Assembly (NCBI GenBank): GCA_049965775.1
Contig: JBMFVX010000004.1
Location: forward strand, 1 to 43,030
Direction: 5' to 3'
Source of the DNA: JABEVB01 sp049965775
GTDB lineage: Bacteria > Planctomycetota > Phycisphaerae > WQYP01
DNA length: 43,030 nt
Every line of letters starts with the position of its first letter. Position 1 is the first letter of the stretch. Made by a program: the position numbers and the translations under genes. The notes under the pieces were generated by a model. That model was not told the origin of the DNA. It made no database searches and saw nothing but the letters and a program-made list of their open reading frames with translations. Below are positions 15,520-24,637 of this stretch, piece after piece.

Positions 15520-16272
15520 CTATTCTGTAGGTTGCGGCTTGTCGGCACCCGTGATTTTGCGGATCACAATTTGCACGGGGTCGAAAAACTGATCTACCAC
15601 GCGCTCTTTGAGCGGAATAATGCCATTGTCGGTGATGTGTATTTCTTCGGGGCAAACTTCCGTGCAGCACTTGGTGATGTTGCACCTGCCCAAACCGCCT
15701 TCCTTTTTGATTTGCGGTATGCGGTTGAGCGCATCCATCGGGTGCATCTCAAGGCTGGCCACGCGAATAAAAAACCGCGGGCCGAAGAAGTGGCTCTTCT
15801 GGTTGTGCTCTCGTATCACGTGGCAGACATTCTGACACAAAAAGCATTCGATGCACTTGCGGAACTCCTGCACGCGGTCAACGTCGCACTGCTGCATAAT
15901 AAAGTCCGCCCCTTTTTTGGGCGTAAAGGGTGGAATCTTTTTATTGACCGTGTAATTCCACGATACGTCGGTCACCAAGTCGCGAATGATGGGAAAGCTC
16001 TTGAGCGGCTTGACGATAACCGCCTCCTCCCCGGGCAAATCGTCGAGTCGCGTTTTGCACATCAACCGCGGCTTGCCGTTGACTTCCGCGCTGCAGGAAC
16101 CGCACTTGGCGGCTTTGCAGTTCCAGCGGCAGGCAAGGTCGGGTGCGCTGGTGCGTTGAATTTGATGGATGGCGTCCAGCACCACCATGCCTTCTTCAAC
16201 TTCGACGGGGTATTCCACAAAGTTGCCGCCGTCTTTGTCGCCGCGCCATACCACAAACGTTCGTTTGCTCAT
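15520..16272 (-). CDS. sdhB: Succinate dehydrogenase iron-sulfur subunit
   Basis: Carries electrons from the flavoprotein to the membrane quinone site of complex II. 250 residues. The N-terminal ferredoxin-type part has CRWNCKAAKCGSC and MCKTR for a [2Fe-2S] cluster. The C-terminal part has CIECFLCQNVC and CNITKCCTEVCPE for the [4Fe-4S] and [3Fe-4S] clusters. ATG overlaps the sdhA stop by 4 bp (ATGA), so the two are translationally coupled. Order is sdhC-sdhA-sdhB. Together with the roughly 260-residue membrane subunit this resembles the actinobacterial Sdh1 arrangement (Rv0249c-0247c in M. tuberculosis). Direction (succinate oxidation or fumarate reduction) cannot be told from sequence alone. 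Confidence 0.93.
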   Translation of the reverse strand: MSKRTFVVWRGDKDGGNFVEYPVEVEEGMVVLDAIHQIQRTSAPDLACRWNCKAAKCGSCSAEVNGKPRLMCKTRLDDLPGEEAVIVKPLKSFPIIRDLVTDVSWNYTVNKKIPPFTPKKGADFIMQQCDVDRVQEFRKCIECFLCQNVCHVIREHNQKSHFFGPRFFIRVASLEMHPMDALNRIPQIKKEGGLGRCNITKCCTEVCPEEIHITDNGIIPLKERVVDQFFDPVQIVIRKITGADKPQPTE

Positions 16273-18005
16273 TTGCTGCTTTCCTTGGCTTTACGCGCCT
16301 CAACTAGCGGCGCAAGTTCTGCAACTTTAACCGTTTCCCGCGGCTCAACCTTCATGGCCGGGCCATCCTTCGAGATAATAATGTTGTGCTCGCCCCAGTA
16401 GGTGTCGTACTTGGGGAAATCGAGCCGGCTGTGGCCGCCGCGGCTCTCTTTACGCATCAGAGCGGCGCGGGCAATAGCCTCCGAGCAGATCAGCATGTTT
16501 TTAAGGTCGCGGCACAAATGCCAACCCGGGTTGTACATGCGCTGGCCTTCTTCCACAGCTACATGCTCGTAGCGCTGCTTAAACTCCTGAAGCTTGGCGA
16601 TGGCAGTCGTGAGGTCGCCTTCCTCGCGGAATATGCCCACCATGCTCTGCATCATGTTCTGCAGGTCTATGTGTAATTTGTACGGGCTTTCAGGGTTGGA
16701 TCGCCCAAAATAGCCCGTCATCTCGGCGGCCGCTGCTTCAACCTCGGCATCGGCGATTTTGGCGGCTGGGGCGCCGGCCGCATAGTCGCCGGCGCCGATG
16801 CCGGCGCGGCGGCCGAATACCAGCAAATCGGAGAGCGAATTGCCGCCCAGCCGGTTGGAGCCGTGCATACCGCCGGTGCATTCGCCCGCGGCAAAAAGGC
16901 CCGGTACGCGGGTGGCGCCCGTGTCGGCATCCACCTTAATGCCTCCCATGATGTAATGGCAGGTGGGGCCGACTTCCATGGGTTCTTTGGTAATGTCTAC
17001 GTCGGCGAGTTCCTTAAACTGGTGATACATGCTGGGCAGTTTGCGCTTTACATATTCCGCTCCACGGTGCGAAATATCCAAAAAGCAGCCGCCATGCGGC
17101 GATCCGCGGCCTTCCTTAACTTCGGTGTAGATGGAGCGCGCCACCACGTCACGTGTGGACAGCTCCATGCGTTTGGGGTCATACTTTTCCATGAAGCGTT
17201 CGCCCTTGTTGTTGCGAAGAATGCCGCCTTCGCCGCGAACGGCCTCCGTAACCAGAAGCCCCATGACTCCCGGCGGCCATACCATGCCGGTCGGGTGAAA
17301 CTGCACAAACTCCATGTCTACCAGTTCGGCGCCGGCTTCAAAGCCCAGGGCGTGGCCGTCGGCAGTGCCCTCCCACGAATTGGACGTAATTTTGAAGCAC
17401 TTGCCCACGCCGCCGGTGGCCAGCACCACGGCCTTGGCCTTGAACACGACAAAGCGTCCGTTTTCGCGCCAGTAGCCGAAGGCGCCCGTCACCCGGTCGC
17501 CATCTTTAAGCAGCCGCGTGATGGTGCATTCCATGTATACATCAATGCCTTGATGAATGCCCTTGTCCTGCAGTGTGCGAATAAGCTCCAAACCTGTGCG
17601 ATCGCCGACGTGGGCGAGGCGCTTGTGCGTGTGGCCGCCGAAAGCCCGCTGAAGAATTTTGCCTTCGGGTGTGCGGTCAAACACAGCGCCCCAGCGCTCG
17701 AGTTCGCGCACGCGGTCGGGCGATTCTTTGGCATGGAGTTCGGCCATGCGCCAATTGTTGAGGTATTTTCCGCCGAACATGGTGTCTTGAAAGTGGGTTT
17801 GCCAGCAGTCGGCGCTTTCAACGTTGGCCAGCGCCGCGGCGATGCCGCCCTCGGCCATGACGGTATGCGCCTTGCCCAGCAGCGATTTGCATATCAGGGC
17901 GGTTTTGAGTCCGCGGGCGGAGCATTCAATTGCGGCCCGCAGGCCGGCGCCGCCAGCGCCGATAATGACTACATCGTGTTCGTGTGTTTCGTATTTATCG
18001 AGCAT
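16269..18005 (-). CDS. sdhA: Succinate dehydrogenase flavoprotein subunit
   Basis: Oxidises succinate to fumarate using covalently bound FAD on the cytoplasmic face of complex II. 578 residues. The dinucleotide motif VVIIGAGGAGLRAAIE is near residue 12, the FAD-linking histidine in KAHTVMAEGGIAAAL, active-site regions in QFHPTG and VRGEGGIL, and the C-terminal HGSNRLGGNSLSDLLVFGRRAG binds FAD. A capping domain and helical C-terminus are present and full length. It starts 7 bp after sdhC and overlaps sdhB by 4 bp. Fumarate made here could feed FumC, encoded 20 kb away in the same window. Confidence 0.95.
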   Translation of the reverse strand: MLDKYETHEHDVVIIGAGGAGLRAAIECSARGLKTALICKSLLGKAHTVMAEGGIAAALANVESADCWQTHFQDTMFGGKYLNNWRMAELHAKESPDRVRELERWGAVFDRTPEGKILQRAFGGHTHKRLAHVGDRTGLELIRTLQDKGIHQGIDVYMECTITRLLKDGDRVTGAFGYWRENGRFVVFKAKAVVLATGGVGKCFKITSNSWEGTADGHALGFEAGAELVDMEFVQFHPTGMVWPPGVMGLLVTEAVRGEGGILRNNKGERFMEKYDPKRMELSTRDVVARSIYTEVKEGRGSPHGGCFLDISHRGAEYVKRKLPSMYHQFKELADVDITKEPMEVGPTCHYIMGGIKVDADTGATRVPGLFAAGECTGGMHGSNRLGGNSLSDLLVFGRRAGIGAGDYAAGAPAAKIADAEVEAAAAEMTGYFGRSNPESPYKLHIDLQNMMQSMVGIFREEGDLTTAIAKLQEFKQRYEHVAVEEGQRMYNPGWHLCRDLKNMLICSEAIARAALMRKESRGGHSRLDFPKYDTYWGEHNIIISKDGPAMKVEPRETVKVAELAPLVEARKAKESSK

Positions 18006-18012
18006 GGTGATG

Positions 18013-18801
18013 TCAGAATATCCTTATATCGTGAAGAACGCCCATGCAGCACAGGCGAATGTACAAGTCGGTAAGGCCGACGGAAAACAGGCTTACCCAC
18101 GCCCATTCCATATGCCGCAGATTAAAGAACGTAACCCCGCCCCAAAGTTTATAGCGTGTTCGAGCCGCCGCCGAACAACTGAAGCAGTCGAGTTTGCCGC
18201 CGGTAAGGTGCCGCAGCGAATTGCAGCCCAAACTGAAGCCCGAAAGGGCGATGACGTTCAGCAGCATGATGATGGAGCCGACGCCCACGCCGAAGTGGAG
18301 TTGGCCGAGCTTGTCGGCAAAGAAAAATGCCCGGCCGGCGTCATACCACAAAAACAGCAGCACAACGGTGGCGAGGTAAAAAAAGTAGCGGTGAAAGTTC
18401 TGTAGAATAAACGGAAACTTCGTTTCGCCCTTGTACTTGCGGCCCTTAGGCTCGCCAACGGCGCAGGCGGCCGGGTCTAAAAAAAACGCCCGATAGTATG
18501 ATTTACGGTAGTAATAGCACGAAGCGCGAAAGCCCAGCGGAACCCAGAGTATTAGAAACGCATAGGAAAACGGGACGCTTATGCCCAGCAGGCTTTTAAG
18601 ATCGGGCGAATAAAAAGGGGAGAGGTAATCAGCACCCCCGGCAGTAAGCAGGTAGTTGTTGCCGGTCCACGCAGCCCAGGTGGAATAGATGCCAAAGGCG
18701 GAAAGCCCCAGTACCACCAGCAGCGGGCCAACCCACCAAGCGTCGCGCCGCCCCGTAGCGCCCAAACCGTTGCCATCCACCGCAGAACTAATTTCGGACA
18801 T
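18013..18801 (-). CDS. sdhC: Succinate dehydrogenase membrane anchor subunit (Sdh1-like)
   Basis: 262 residues from ATG 18801 (an in-frame TTG lies 9 bases upstream). About five hydrophobic helices are seen: WWVGPLLVVLGLSAFGIY, SVPFSYAFLILWVPLGF, NFHRYFFYLATVVLLFLWY, FGVGVGSIIMLLNVIALSGF and AWVSLFSVGLTDLYIRLCC. Candidate heme or quinone-site histidines are in FHRYFFY, QLHFGVG, SLRHLTGG and NLRHMEW. It is not like the two-gene SdhC/SdhD pair of E. coli nor the 200-residue B. subtilis SdhC. Size and position match the single anchor of actinobacterial Sdh1 (such as Rv0249c). Assignment leans on operon position: first gene, 7 bp before sdhA, directly behind a strong promoter. Confidence 0.8.
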   Translation of the reverse strand: MSEISSAVDGNGLGATGRRDAWWVGPLLVVLGLSAFGIYSTWAAWTGNNYLLTAGGADYLSPFYSPDLKSLLGISVPFSYAFLILWVPLGFRASCYYYRKSYYRAFFLDPAACAVGEPKGRKYKGETKFPFILQNFHRYFFYLATVVLLFLWYDAGRAFFFADKLGQLHFGVGVGSIIMLLNVIALSGFSLGCNSLRHLTGGKLDCFSCSAAARTRYKLWGGVTFFNLRHMEWAWVSLFSVGLTDLYIRLCCMGVLHDIRIF

Positions 18802-18947
18802 ATTGGTCAACTTTCAATGAGCACAAAAAGTGCTGAACAATTTCCTTATGACTGAACCAACCTTCAAAAATCGGCAATGATGCCGACAATGCCGGGCGAA
18901 TCGCATGTTGTGCTAGCGTCTCGCCGCATTGCAACAAACCTTGGCAG

Positions 18948-18976
18948 ATTCTAAGAATTTGTGGTGGGGGTGTCAA
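18948..18976 (-). promoter_or_regulatory. Near-consensus sigma-70 promoter of the sdh operon
   Basis: On the minus strand a perfect TTGACA (18976-18971) and TAGAAT (18953-18948) are separated by 17 bp. Transcription would start near 18941, giving a leader of about 140 bases before sdhC. The rest of the 318-base spacer between sdhC and the gyrB stop holds no gene or clear terminator that I can see. Confidence 0.75.
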
Positions 18977-19119
18977 ATAGCGTTTGACAGGTGCGCCGTC
19001 ATGGGCGCTGCGGGGGAAGCCGGCCCTCTGAAGAGAGCAGCGTATTAAAAGCGCCAACTTTTGATAAGGAACTGACAGGCCGCACCGCCAATGTCACAGC
19101 TATGGGCGGCAGGCTGCCG

Positions 19120-21666
19120 TTAAACGTCAAGATTGCGCACTTCCAGGGCGTGTTCTTCAATGTAGCGCCGGCGGCGCTCCACATCTTCGCCCATAAGCGT
19201 GCTGAACATGGCCTCGGCATTGCTGGCGCCTTCCAGCGTTACCCTTAGCAACGTGCGGCGCGAGGGGTCCATGGTGGTCATCCAGAGTTCGTCTGCGTTC
19301 ATTTCGCCCAAGCCTTTAAATCGTTTAATTTCGATGCCTTGCTTGGCAATTTCGTGCACAGCTTCGACAATTTCGCCGACGCCGGCAATTTGCCGCAGGT
19401 GCTCGCCGTTTTCCACGGCGTAGCGGGTTTGCTTGCGCTCGCCGCTGTCGGTTTCCTCGATTTTCAAAAAGTAATCTTCAATGGGCAGGTCGAGGGTTTT
19501 GAGCTTTTCAAATGTTTTTTCGAGTTCACGCGTTTCGTGAAGCTCTTCATTTTTTTCGAGCCGTTTTTGTGCTTTCTTTTTATTTTCGGCGGCTTCGGCG
19601 GCGGCGGCGGCCACCTCCTTTTTGCTCAATTCACCATTGCCATTGGACGACACGTCTGTTTGCACCTTGCGGGCCATGGCTTCGAGCACGTCAATTTTGT
19701 TGGCTTCAACATACTTTTCGTATTCTTCCGGCGAAAAGAAAAAGCTCTCAACGCCATCCAGAATAACGCGGTACATGGGCATCGAGCCTTTTTGCGCTCG
19801 CAACTCCAGCAGCTTGATGAATGGTATGCCGCGGCGCGATGCCACCGTGGCCAGGTCCTGCACCTGTTCAAGCAGTTGCACCGCTTTACGGAGGTCGGCG
19901 CCTTTGTGACGCAGCTTTTCGTTGCCTTTGCGGTCGCGCACAATCAGGCTTGTGCCGTCTACACCAAGGTCCAGAAGTGTTTTGCGCATGGCCGCTTCGT
20001 TACGTACATATTCCACATGCTTTTTACGCGTAACCTGGTACAGCGGCGGCTGGGCGATGTACACCCGGCCATCGCGGATAAGCTGGTGCATTTGCCGGAA
20101 GAAAAACGTCAGAAGCAGCGTACGAATGTGCGAGCCGTCAACGTCGGCGTCGGTCATAATGACCAGTTTGCCGTAGCGCAGCTTGGTCATGTCCATGTCG
20201 GCTGCGCCGATACCGCAGGCCAGGGCCTGCACGATGGTGCGGATTTCTTCGTGGCCGAGCATTTTGTCCACACGGGCCTTTTCAACGTTGAGGATTTTAC
20301 CCTTGATGGGCAAAATGGCCTGAAACACGCGGTCCCGTCCGGTTTTAGCCGTGCCGCCGGCTGATTGGCCTTCCACAATGTACAACTCGGTTGATTCCAT
20401 GTCGCGGCTGGAGCAGTCGGCAAGTTTGCCTGGCAGGCCGCCGCTGCTTAAAGCGCCTTTGCGCGTAAGCTCGCGAGCTTTGCGTGCCGCTTCGCGCGCC
20501 TGCCGCGCAGTAATGCCTTTTTGAATAATGCGTTTGGCGTCGCCGGGGTGTTCTTCCAGCCACGCACCCAGGGCCTCGTTGACGGCACTGGCCACAAAGC
20601 CTTCAACATCGCCGTTGCCGAGTTTGTCTTTGGTTTGGCCTTCAAACTGCGGGTTGGGCACCTTCACCGAAATAATGGCCGACAACCCTTCGCGCAGGTC
20701 GTCGCCGTTTGGAAGTTCCTTTTCGTCTTTCACCAGGTTGTTGCTTTTGGCGTAAAAGTTGAGCGTGCGCGTGAGCGCCGTTTTGAAGCCCGATAGATGC
20801 GTGCCGCCGCCGGGGGTGTTGATGTTGTTGGCAAAGCTGTGCAGACTTTCGGCATATCCATCGTTGTATTGCATGGCCACCTGCACCGAAAGCGGCGCTT
20901 CTTTACCCTGCTCTTCTTTTTCCAGATAAATCACCTGGGAATGCACCACTTCTTTGCCTTCGTTAAGCTGCTTAACGAACTGAATGATGCCCTTGGAATA
21001 GCGAAACTCGTCTTTTTTGCCGGTGCGTTCATCTTCCAGCGAAAATGCCAGGCCTTCATTAAGGTACGCCAGCTCGCGGCAGCGCACGACAATGCGTTCA
21101 TAATCAAACGTGGTGTCGGCAAATATCTGCGGGTCGGGCTTAAATGTCACCTTGGTACCGGTTTTAACGCGCTTGCCGATGGTTTTGAGATCGCCGGTTT
21201 TGGCCCCGCGCTCAAAGCCCATGGAGTAGACTTTGCCATCGCGGCAAACCTCTACTTCCGTCCATTCTGAAAGGGCGTTCACCACGGAAGCGCCCACGCC
21301 ATGCAAACCGCCTGAAACCTTATAGCCGCCGCCGCCGAACTTACCGCCTGCGTGCAGGTCGCACATTACCACTTCCAGTGTGGATTTCTTCTCGGTGGGG
21401 TGCATGCCCACCGGAATGCCCCGGCCATCGTCCGCAATGCTTACCGAGCCGTCGGCGAGAATTTTGACGGTAATATTTTCGCAGTGGCCGGCCATGGCTT
21501 CATCCACCGAGTTATTGACAATTTCCCACACCAAATGGTGCAGACCGCGCGTGGTGGTGTCGCCGATGTACATGCCGGGGCGCTTGCGCACCGGGTCAAG
21601 GCCTTTAAGCGCCTGAATGTCAGATTCATCATATTTACCGGGGGTTGAGGGCTGATCCTTAGCCAT
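19120..21666 (-). CDS. gyrB: DNA gyrase subunit B
   Basis: ATPase subunit of gyrase, which introduces negative supercoils with GyrA. 848 residues from ATG 21666, chosen for AGGAG 7 bases upstream and the usual YDESDIQALKGLDPVRKRPGMYIG start. Motifs: ATP site EIVNNSVDEAMAGH and DDGRGIPVGMHP, GLHGVGASVVNALSE; TOPRIM EGQSAGG and DADVDGSHIRTLLL; QPPLY; C-terminal FKGLGEMNADELW..TMDPSRRTL. Between the TOPRIM part and that C-terminal block is a long insertion containing an alanine/lysine/glutamate-rich, probably coiled-coil stretch, comparable in place to the insertion of enterobacterial GyrB. GKTKDKLG-like QTKDKLGN is present. It could be a ParE only by name; the C-terminal sequence fits GyrB. No gyrA is adjacent. 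Confidence 0.93.
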   Translation of the reverse strand: MAKDQPSTPGKYDESDIQALKGLDPVRKRPGMYIGDTTTRGLHHLVWEIVNNSVDEAMAGHCENITVKILADGSVSIADDGRGIPVGMHPTEKKSTLEVVMCDLHAGGKFGGGGYKVSGGLHGVGASVVNALSEWTEVEVCRDGKVYSMGFERGAKTGDLKTIGKRVKTGTKVTFKPDPQIFADTTFDYERIVVRCRELAYLNEGLAFSLEDERTGKKDEFRYSKGIIQFVKQLNEGKEVVHSQVIYLEKEEQGKEAPLSVQVAMQYNDGYAESLHSFANNINTPGGGTHLSGFKTALTRTLNFYAKSNNLVKDEKELPNGDDLREGLSAIISVKVPNPQFEGQTKDKLGNGDVEGFVASAVNEALGAWLEEHPGDAKRIIQKGITARQAREAARKARELTRKGALSSGGLPGKLADCSSRDMESTELYIVEGQSAGGTAKTGRDRVFQAILPIKGKILNVEKARVDKMLGHEEIRTIVQALACGIGAADMDMTKLRYGKLVIMTDADVDGSHIRTLLLTFFFRQMHQLIRDGRVYIAQPPLYQVTRKKHVEYVRNEAAMRKTLLDLGVDGTSLIVRDRKGNEKLRHKGADLRKAVQLLEQVQDLATVASRRGIPFIKLLELRAQKGSMPMYRVILDGVESFFFSPEEYEKYVEANKIDVLEAMARKVQTDVSSNGNGELSKKEVAAAAAEAAENKKKAQKRLEKNEELHETRELEKTFEKLKTLDLPIEDYFLKIEETDSGERKQTRYAVENGEHLRQIAGVGEIVEAVHEIAKQGIEIKRFKGLGEMNADELWMTTMDPSRRTLLRVTLEGASNAEAMFSTLMGEDVERRRRYIEEHALEVRNLDV

Positions 21667-21809
21667 GATTTCTCCTGCCAGATTTAACCAGATAATCATA
21701 CCGCAAAATGCAAAAAACGGCAAGAATCGGCCGTTCCCAAATCGCTGTAAAACCGCGTAATTTCAAGTCGTAAAAGAACGTGTGCCATTCCGCCGCCGAG
21801 GATCTCTTA

Positions 21810-21838
21810 TTCTCAAAACCACCCGCAACGTATATAGT
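21810..21838 (+). promoter_or_regulatory. Candidate sigma-70 promoter of pyrE
   Basis: TTCTCA (21810-21815) and TATAGT (21833-21838) are separated by 17 bp in the divergent gyrB-pyrE spacer, about 57 bases before the pyrE ATG. The -10 matches five of six positions, the -35 four of six. Confidence 0.45.
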
Positions 21839-21894
21839 TTCAGGCCGCCGGCGCGGAATAGCCTCCCCGGTGGTTTATTACAGGAGACTTCAGC

Positions 21895-22416
21895 ATGATG
21901 GACCAAGCTGCGCTTGCCAAGCGCGTCAAAGAAACATCCTACCTGGAAGGCGATTTTCTGCTCCGGTCGGGCAAACGTTCAAAATACTATATGGATAAAT
22001 ACCTCTTTGAAACCCAGCCCGACATCCTCGGAGCCTTGGGCGCCCGCATGGCCCAGCGCCGCAGCGGCGTTACCACCCGCATTGCCGGGGCAGAACTTGG
22101 CGGCGTCGCTCTGGCGGCGGCTACCAGTCTCGCGGCAGGTTTGCCGTTTATAATTGTGCGCAACAGCAAAAAAGATTACGGCACCAGCAAAATGATTGAA
22201 GGTACGCTGCTCCCGGGCGATACCGTGCTGCTGGTGGAAGATATTGCCACCACGGGCGGGCAGGTGCTTGAAGCCGCCAAAATTATTGTCGAAGCCGGCG
22301 CCCGTGTCGAAAAAATCGTCGCCGTGATAGACCGCCAGGAAGGCGCCCGCGAAAACATCGAAAAAGCCGGCTACATTTTTGAAGCCATCCTAACCCGTGC
22401 CGACTTGGGCATTTAA
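21895..22416 (+). CDS. pyrE: Orotate phosphoribosyltransferase
   Basis: Transfers ribose-5-phosphate from PRPP to orotate to give OMP in de novo pyrimidine synthesis. 173 residues, at the short end for the family. The N-terminal SGKRSKYYMDKYLFE is the usual PyrE start, followed by AGAELGGVALAAATSL and the PRPP-binding loop VLLVEDIATTGGQ (acidic pair then TTGG). GGAG stands 8 bases before the ATG. No other pyr gene is adjacent. Other phosphoribosyltransferases share the PRPP loop, but the N-terminal motif supports PyrE. Confidence 0.9.
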   Translation: MMDQAALAKRVKETSYLEGDFLLRSGKRSKYYMDKYLFETQPDILGALGARMAQRRSGVTTRIAGAELGGVALAAATSLAAGLPFIIVRNSKKDYGTSKMIEGTLLPGDTVLLVEDIATTGGQVLEAAKIIVEAGARVEKIVAVIDRQEGARENIEKAGYIFEAILTRADLGI

Positions 22417-22503
22417 TAGGGTCACCGCGGATGGTCGCTGGTTTGGTCCGTCGGCCGCTTCGCATGCAGGTATTAGCGTTTACCTTATTTGGAACCGCAG
22501 CGC

Positions 22504-23892
22504 ATGGAGCAACCCTCCAAACAACATCACCCGCTTCGTCGCGGGCTGCTCACGCTGTTAAAGCTGGCGATTGCGGTGGTGGGCCTTTGGTATGTGATTG
22601 CCCACATCAGCTGGGTGGATCGCGCTACCATACCCAAGGGAGCCGTCATTCGCGGCATAACATTCCTCAAAAATACGCCGCTGCCGGTGTTGGGCCAGCG
22701 CCGTATGCCCGCGTATAAGCTCATCAATACCGCGCCGCCAGGCAAGCCGCCCGTGATGCAGCGCCGCAAAATCGGCGAGCATACCCTATACGATATCAGC
22801 TTTCGCAAGCAGGTCATAAGCGTGCGGCTGGGTTCGGGCAAACTATTTACGGGCTATGCCGACAATCCACCTCTTTACTTTCCGGGGCATCTGCTTTTGC
22901 CCGTAGGCGATTTGCTCCACGCGGCCGGCCAGCCCGCCGTGGAAGTCGGCCTCAAAGGCATTCTCGCCCGCGCCAAGTTGCCACTGCTCGTGATCGGCCT
23001 GCTGATTTTAGGTTTGCAGTTTGTGCTTACCGCCTGGCGTTGGCAGCGGCTCATGCGCGTACAGGGCATGCTGCTGCCCTGGGGCCAATGCCTGACGCTC
23101 ACATTTGTGGGGCAGTTTTACTCCACCTTTTTGCCCGGCACTACCAGCGGCGACTTGGTTAAAATTGTTTATACCAGCCGTCTTACGGGGCGCAAAACCG
23201 CCAGTGCCGTCACTGTATTGCTTGATCGCGTCATAGGGCTTGTCGCCCTGATGGTGCTTGGCGCAGTCGCTGCAGCCCTGCAGCTTTTATGGCAGAGCCT
23301 GCACGCAGGCACTCCCGCCGACCGCGCCGGCAATCTCGTGCTGGTGCACATTATTCTGCTGGTCGGCGGTTTGCTAGCGGGCTTGGCGGCCGGGGCGACA
23401 GTTTATTTTTCAGCCCGGCTGCGGCGAATGCTCGGTGTAGATGCCCTGATGAATCGCCTGCCGCTGCCCGATTTTATTAAACATGCCGACGAAACCCTCC
23501 GCGCCTACCGCGGCCACTTTGGCGTGCTCGCGTTTGCGTTCGCCATCAGCATTGTTTCGCAGGCCATTCTGCCGCTGGCGGGCTTTTTGGCGGGCCGCGC
23601 GTTTGGCATGCACGCCCCCTTCGGCTGCTTTATGGCGTACATTCCCATCGCGGCGCTCTCGGCCAGCCTGCCGATCGTGCCGCCGCAGGGCATTGGTGTA
23701 TTGGATGCGGTCATTTTGCACTTTTTTGTAACCCGCGGTGTAGACACCGCCGGTCAGGCGTTTGCCCTCTCGCAGGCTATTCGCTTTATGCCCATTATGT
23801 GGAACCTTGTTGGCGCTTATTGGGTGGTGCGCGGCAACTACTCCCGCCATCGCGCTCAAGAAATGCAGCAGCAAGACGACGCACAGGCCTGA
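22504..23892 (+). CDS. YbhN/AglD2-type (LPG synthase TM domain) membrane protein, flippase-like
   Basis: 462 residues from ATG 22504 (an in-frame TTG 15 bases upstream is the alternative). A first helix (LLTLLKLAIAVVGLWYVIAHI) is followed by about 100 non-membrane residues and then 7-8 helices. The second block has the family's WRWQRLMRVQG, FVGQFYSTFLPGTTSGDLVKI, LLDRVIGL and near the end PIVPPQGIGVLDAV. The family (PF03706) includes the membrane half of lysyl-phosphatidylglycerol synthases and proteins proposed to move lipid-linked groups. The soluble aminoacyl-transferase domain is absent. The large loop between helix 1 and 2 is unusual and probably extracytoplasmic. Function is not assigned beyond lipid or envelope work. 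It follows pyrE by 87 bp. Confidence 0.75.
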   Translation: MEQPSKQHHPLRRGLLTLLKLAIAVVGLWYVIAHISWVDRATIPKGAVIRGITFLKNTPLPVLGQRRMPAYKLINTAPPGKPPVMQRRKIGEHTLYDISFRKQVISVRLGSGKLFTGYADNPPLYFPGHLLLPVGDLLHAAGQPAVEVGLKGILARAKLPLLVIGLLILGLQFVLTAWRWQRLMRVQGMLLPWGQCLTLTFVGQFYSTFLPGTTSGDLVKIVYTSRLTGRKTASAVTVLLDRVIGLVALMVLGAVAAALQLLWQSLHAGTPADRAGNLVLVHIILLVGGLLAGLAAGATVYFSARLRRMLGVDALMNRLPLPDFIKHADETLRAYRGHFGVLAFAFAISIVSQAILPLAGFLAGRAFGMHAPFGCFMAYIPIAALSASLPIVPPQGIGVLDAVILHFFVTRGVDTAGQAFALSQAIRFMPIMWNLVGAYWVVRGNYSRHRAQEMQQQDDAQA

Positions 23893-24031
23893 ACAATCTG
23901 GTCACTTCGGCAGTTATGCCCACCGGGTATGCAGGCTCAATCGCACCTGCCGCCGCAGCCCCGCGGCCATGACGGTATTGATTTTTATGGCTGGTTACAC
24001 CAGGTTATGAATTGCGTGCGCCTCGCAGGAC

Positions 24032-24550
24032 TTATTTCTTTGCGTCCGGCTTGTTAAGCGCGGCAAGGGCGGCGAGCGGATCGTCGCCGGCCTGGCTGTG
24101 TTCCTCTTCGCCGCCTTCATCTGCAATAATAAGCTCTTGCTCCGGAGGGGCAACGTCCACCGTGCCCGATTTTTCAGGATGATCATCCGGCGTGTTTACC
24201 GGCTCCATCGCAAGGTCGCCCAGAATGGTGCGCACCGGCTTTATTTGCGCCGGCTCACCGTCAATCACCACCGTGAAGGTCACCGGCCCTATGCGCACAT
24301 GGTCGCCGGCCATAAGCGTCTGCGGCTCGGCAATGCGCTGGTTGTTATGAAACGTCCCGTTGGAACTGCCCACATCGCGCAACACAACCGAATCGTTCTC
24401 CCGAACTATTTCGCAGTGTCGTCGCGACACGGTACCCAGCGGAATCTGCAAATCGCAATCGGGGCTGCGTCCGACCAGCGAAGACTCTTTATACAGCGGA
24501 AACTCGCGGCGTTGACCGTCTTCTTTGAAGATCACGAGCGTTACATCCAT
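24032..24550 (-). CDS. FHA domain protein
   Basis: 172 residues; start set by AGGAGGT six bases before ATG 24550, a very strong site. Residues 1-95 form an FHA domain that binds phosphothreonine peptides, with all key positions: SLVGRSPDCDLQI, VSRRHCEI, GSSNGTFHNN, DHVRIGPV. The remaining residues are acidic and low in complexity (DEGGEEEHSQAGDD) and end in a short DDPLAALAALN tail. No membrane segment. It probably docks to a Ser/Thr kinase product; no kinase gene is in the window. It is divergent from hemW and convergent with the flippase-like gene. Confidence 0.88.
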   Translation of the reverse strand: MDVTLVIFKEDGQRREFPLYKESSLVGRSPDCDLQIPLGTVSRRHCEIVRENDSVVLRDVGSSNGTFHNNQRIAEPQTLMAGDHVRIGPVTFTVVIDGEPAQIKPVRTILGDLAMEPVNTPDDHPEKSGTVDVAPPEQELIIADEGGEEEHSQAGDDPLAALAALNKPDAKK

Positions 24551-24637
24551 GGCAACCTCCTGCAGGTTAAAAGATGAGAGTGAACCCGAAACAATTTTCT
24601 ATCGTGCGACCGCGGTCCATACAACTGCGGTTTATTC

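Noticed and set aside
16863..18074. 403-codon plus-strand frame opposite sdhA
   Set aside because: It is the reverse shadow of a GC-rich, highly conserved gene; composition is low-information and no motif appears. The same holds for 15469-16401 opposite sdhB and 19339-20364 opposite gyrB.
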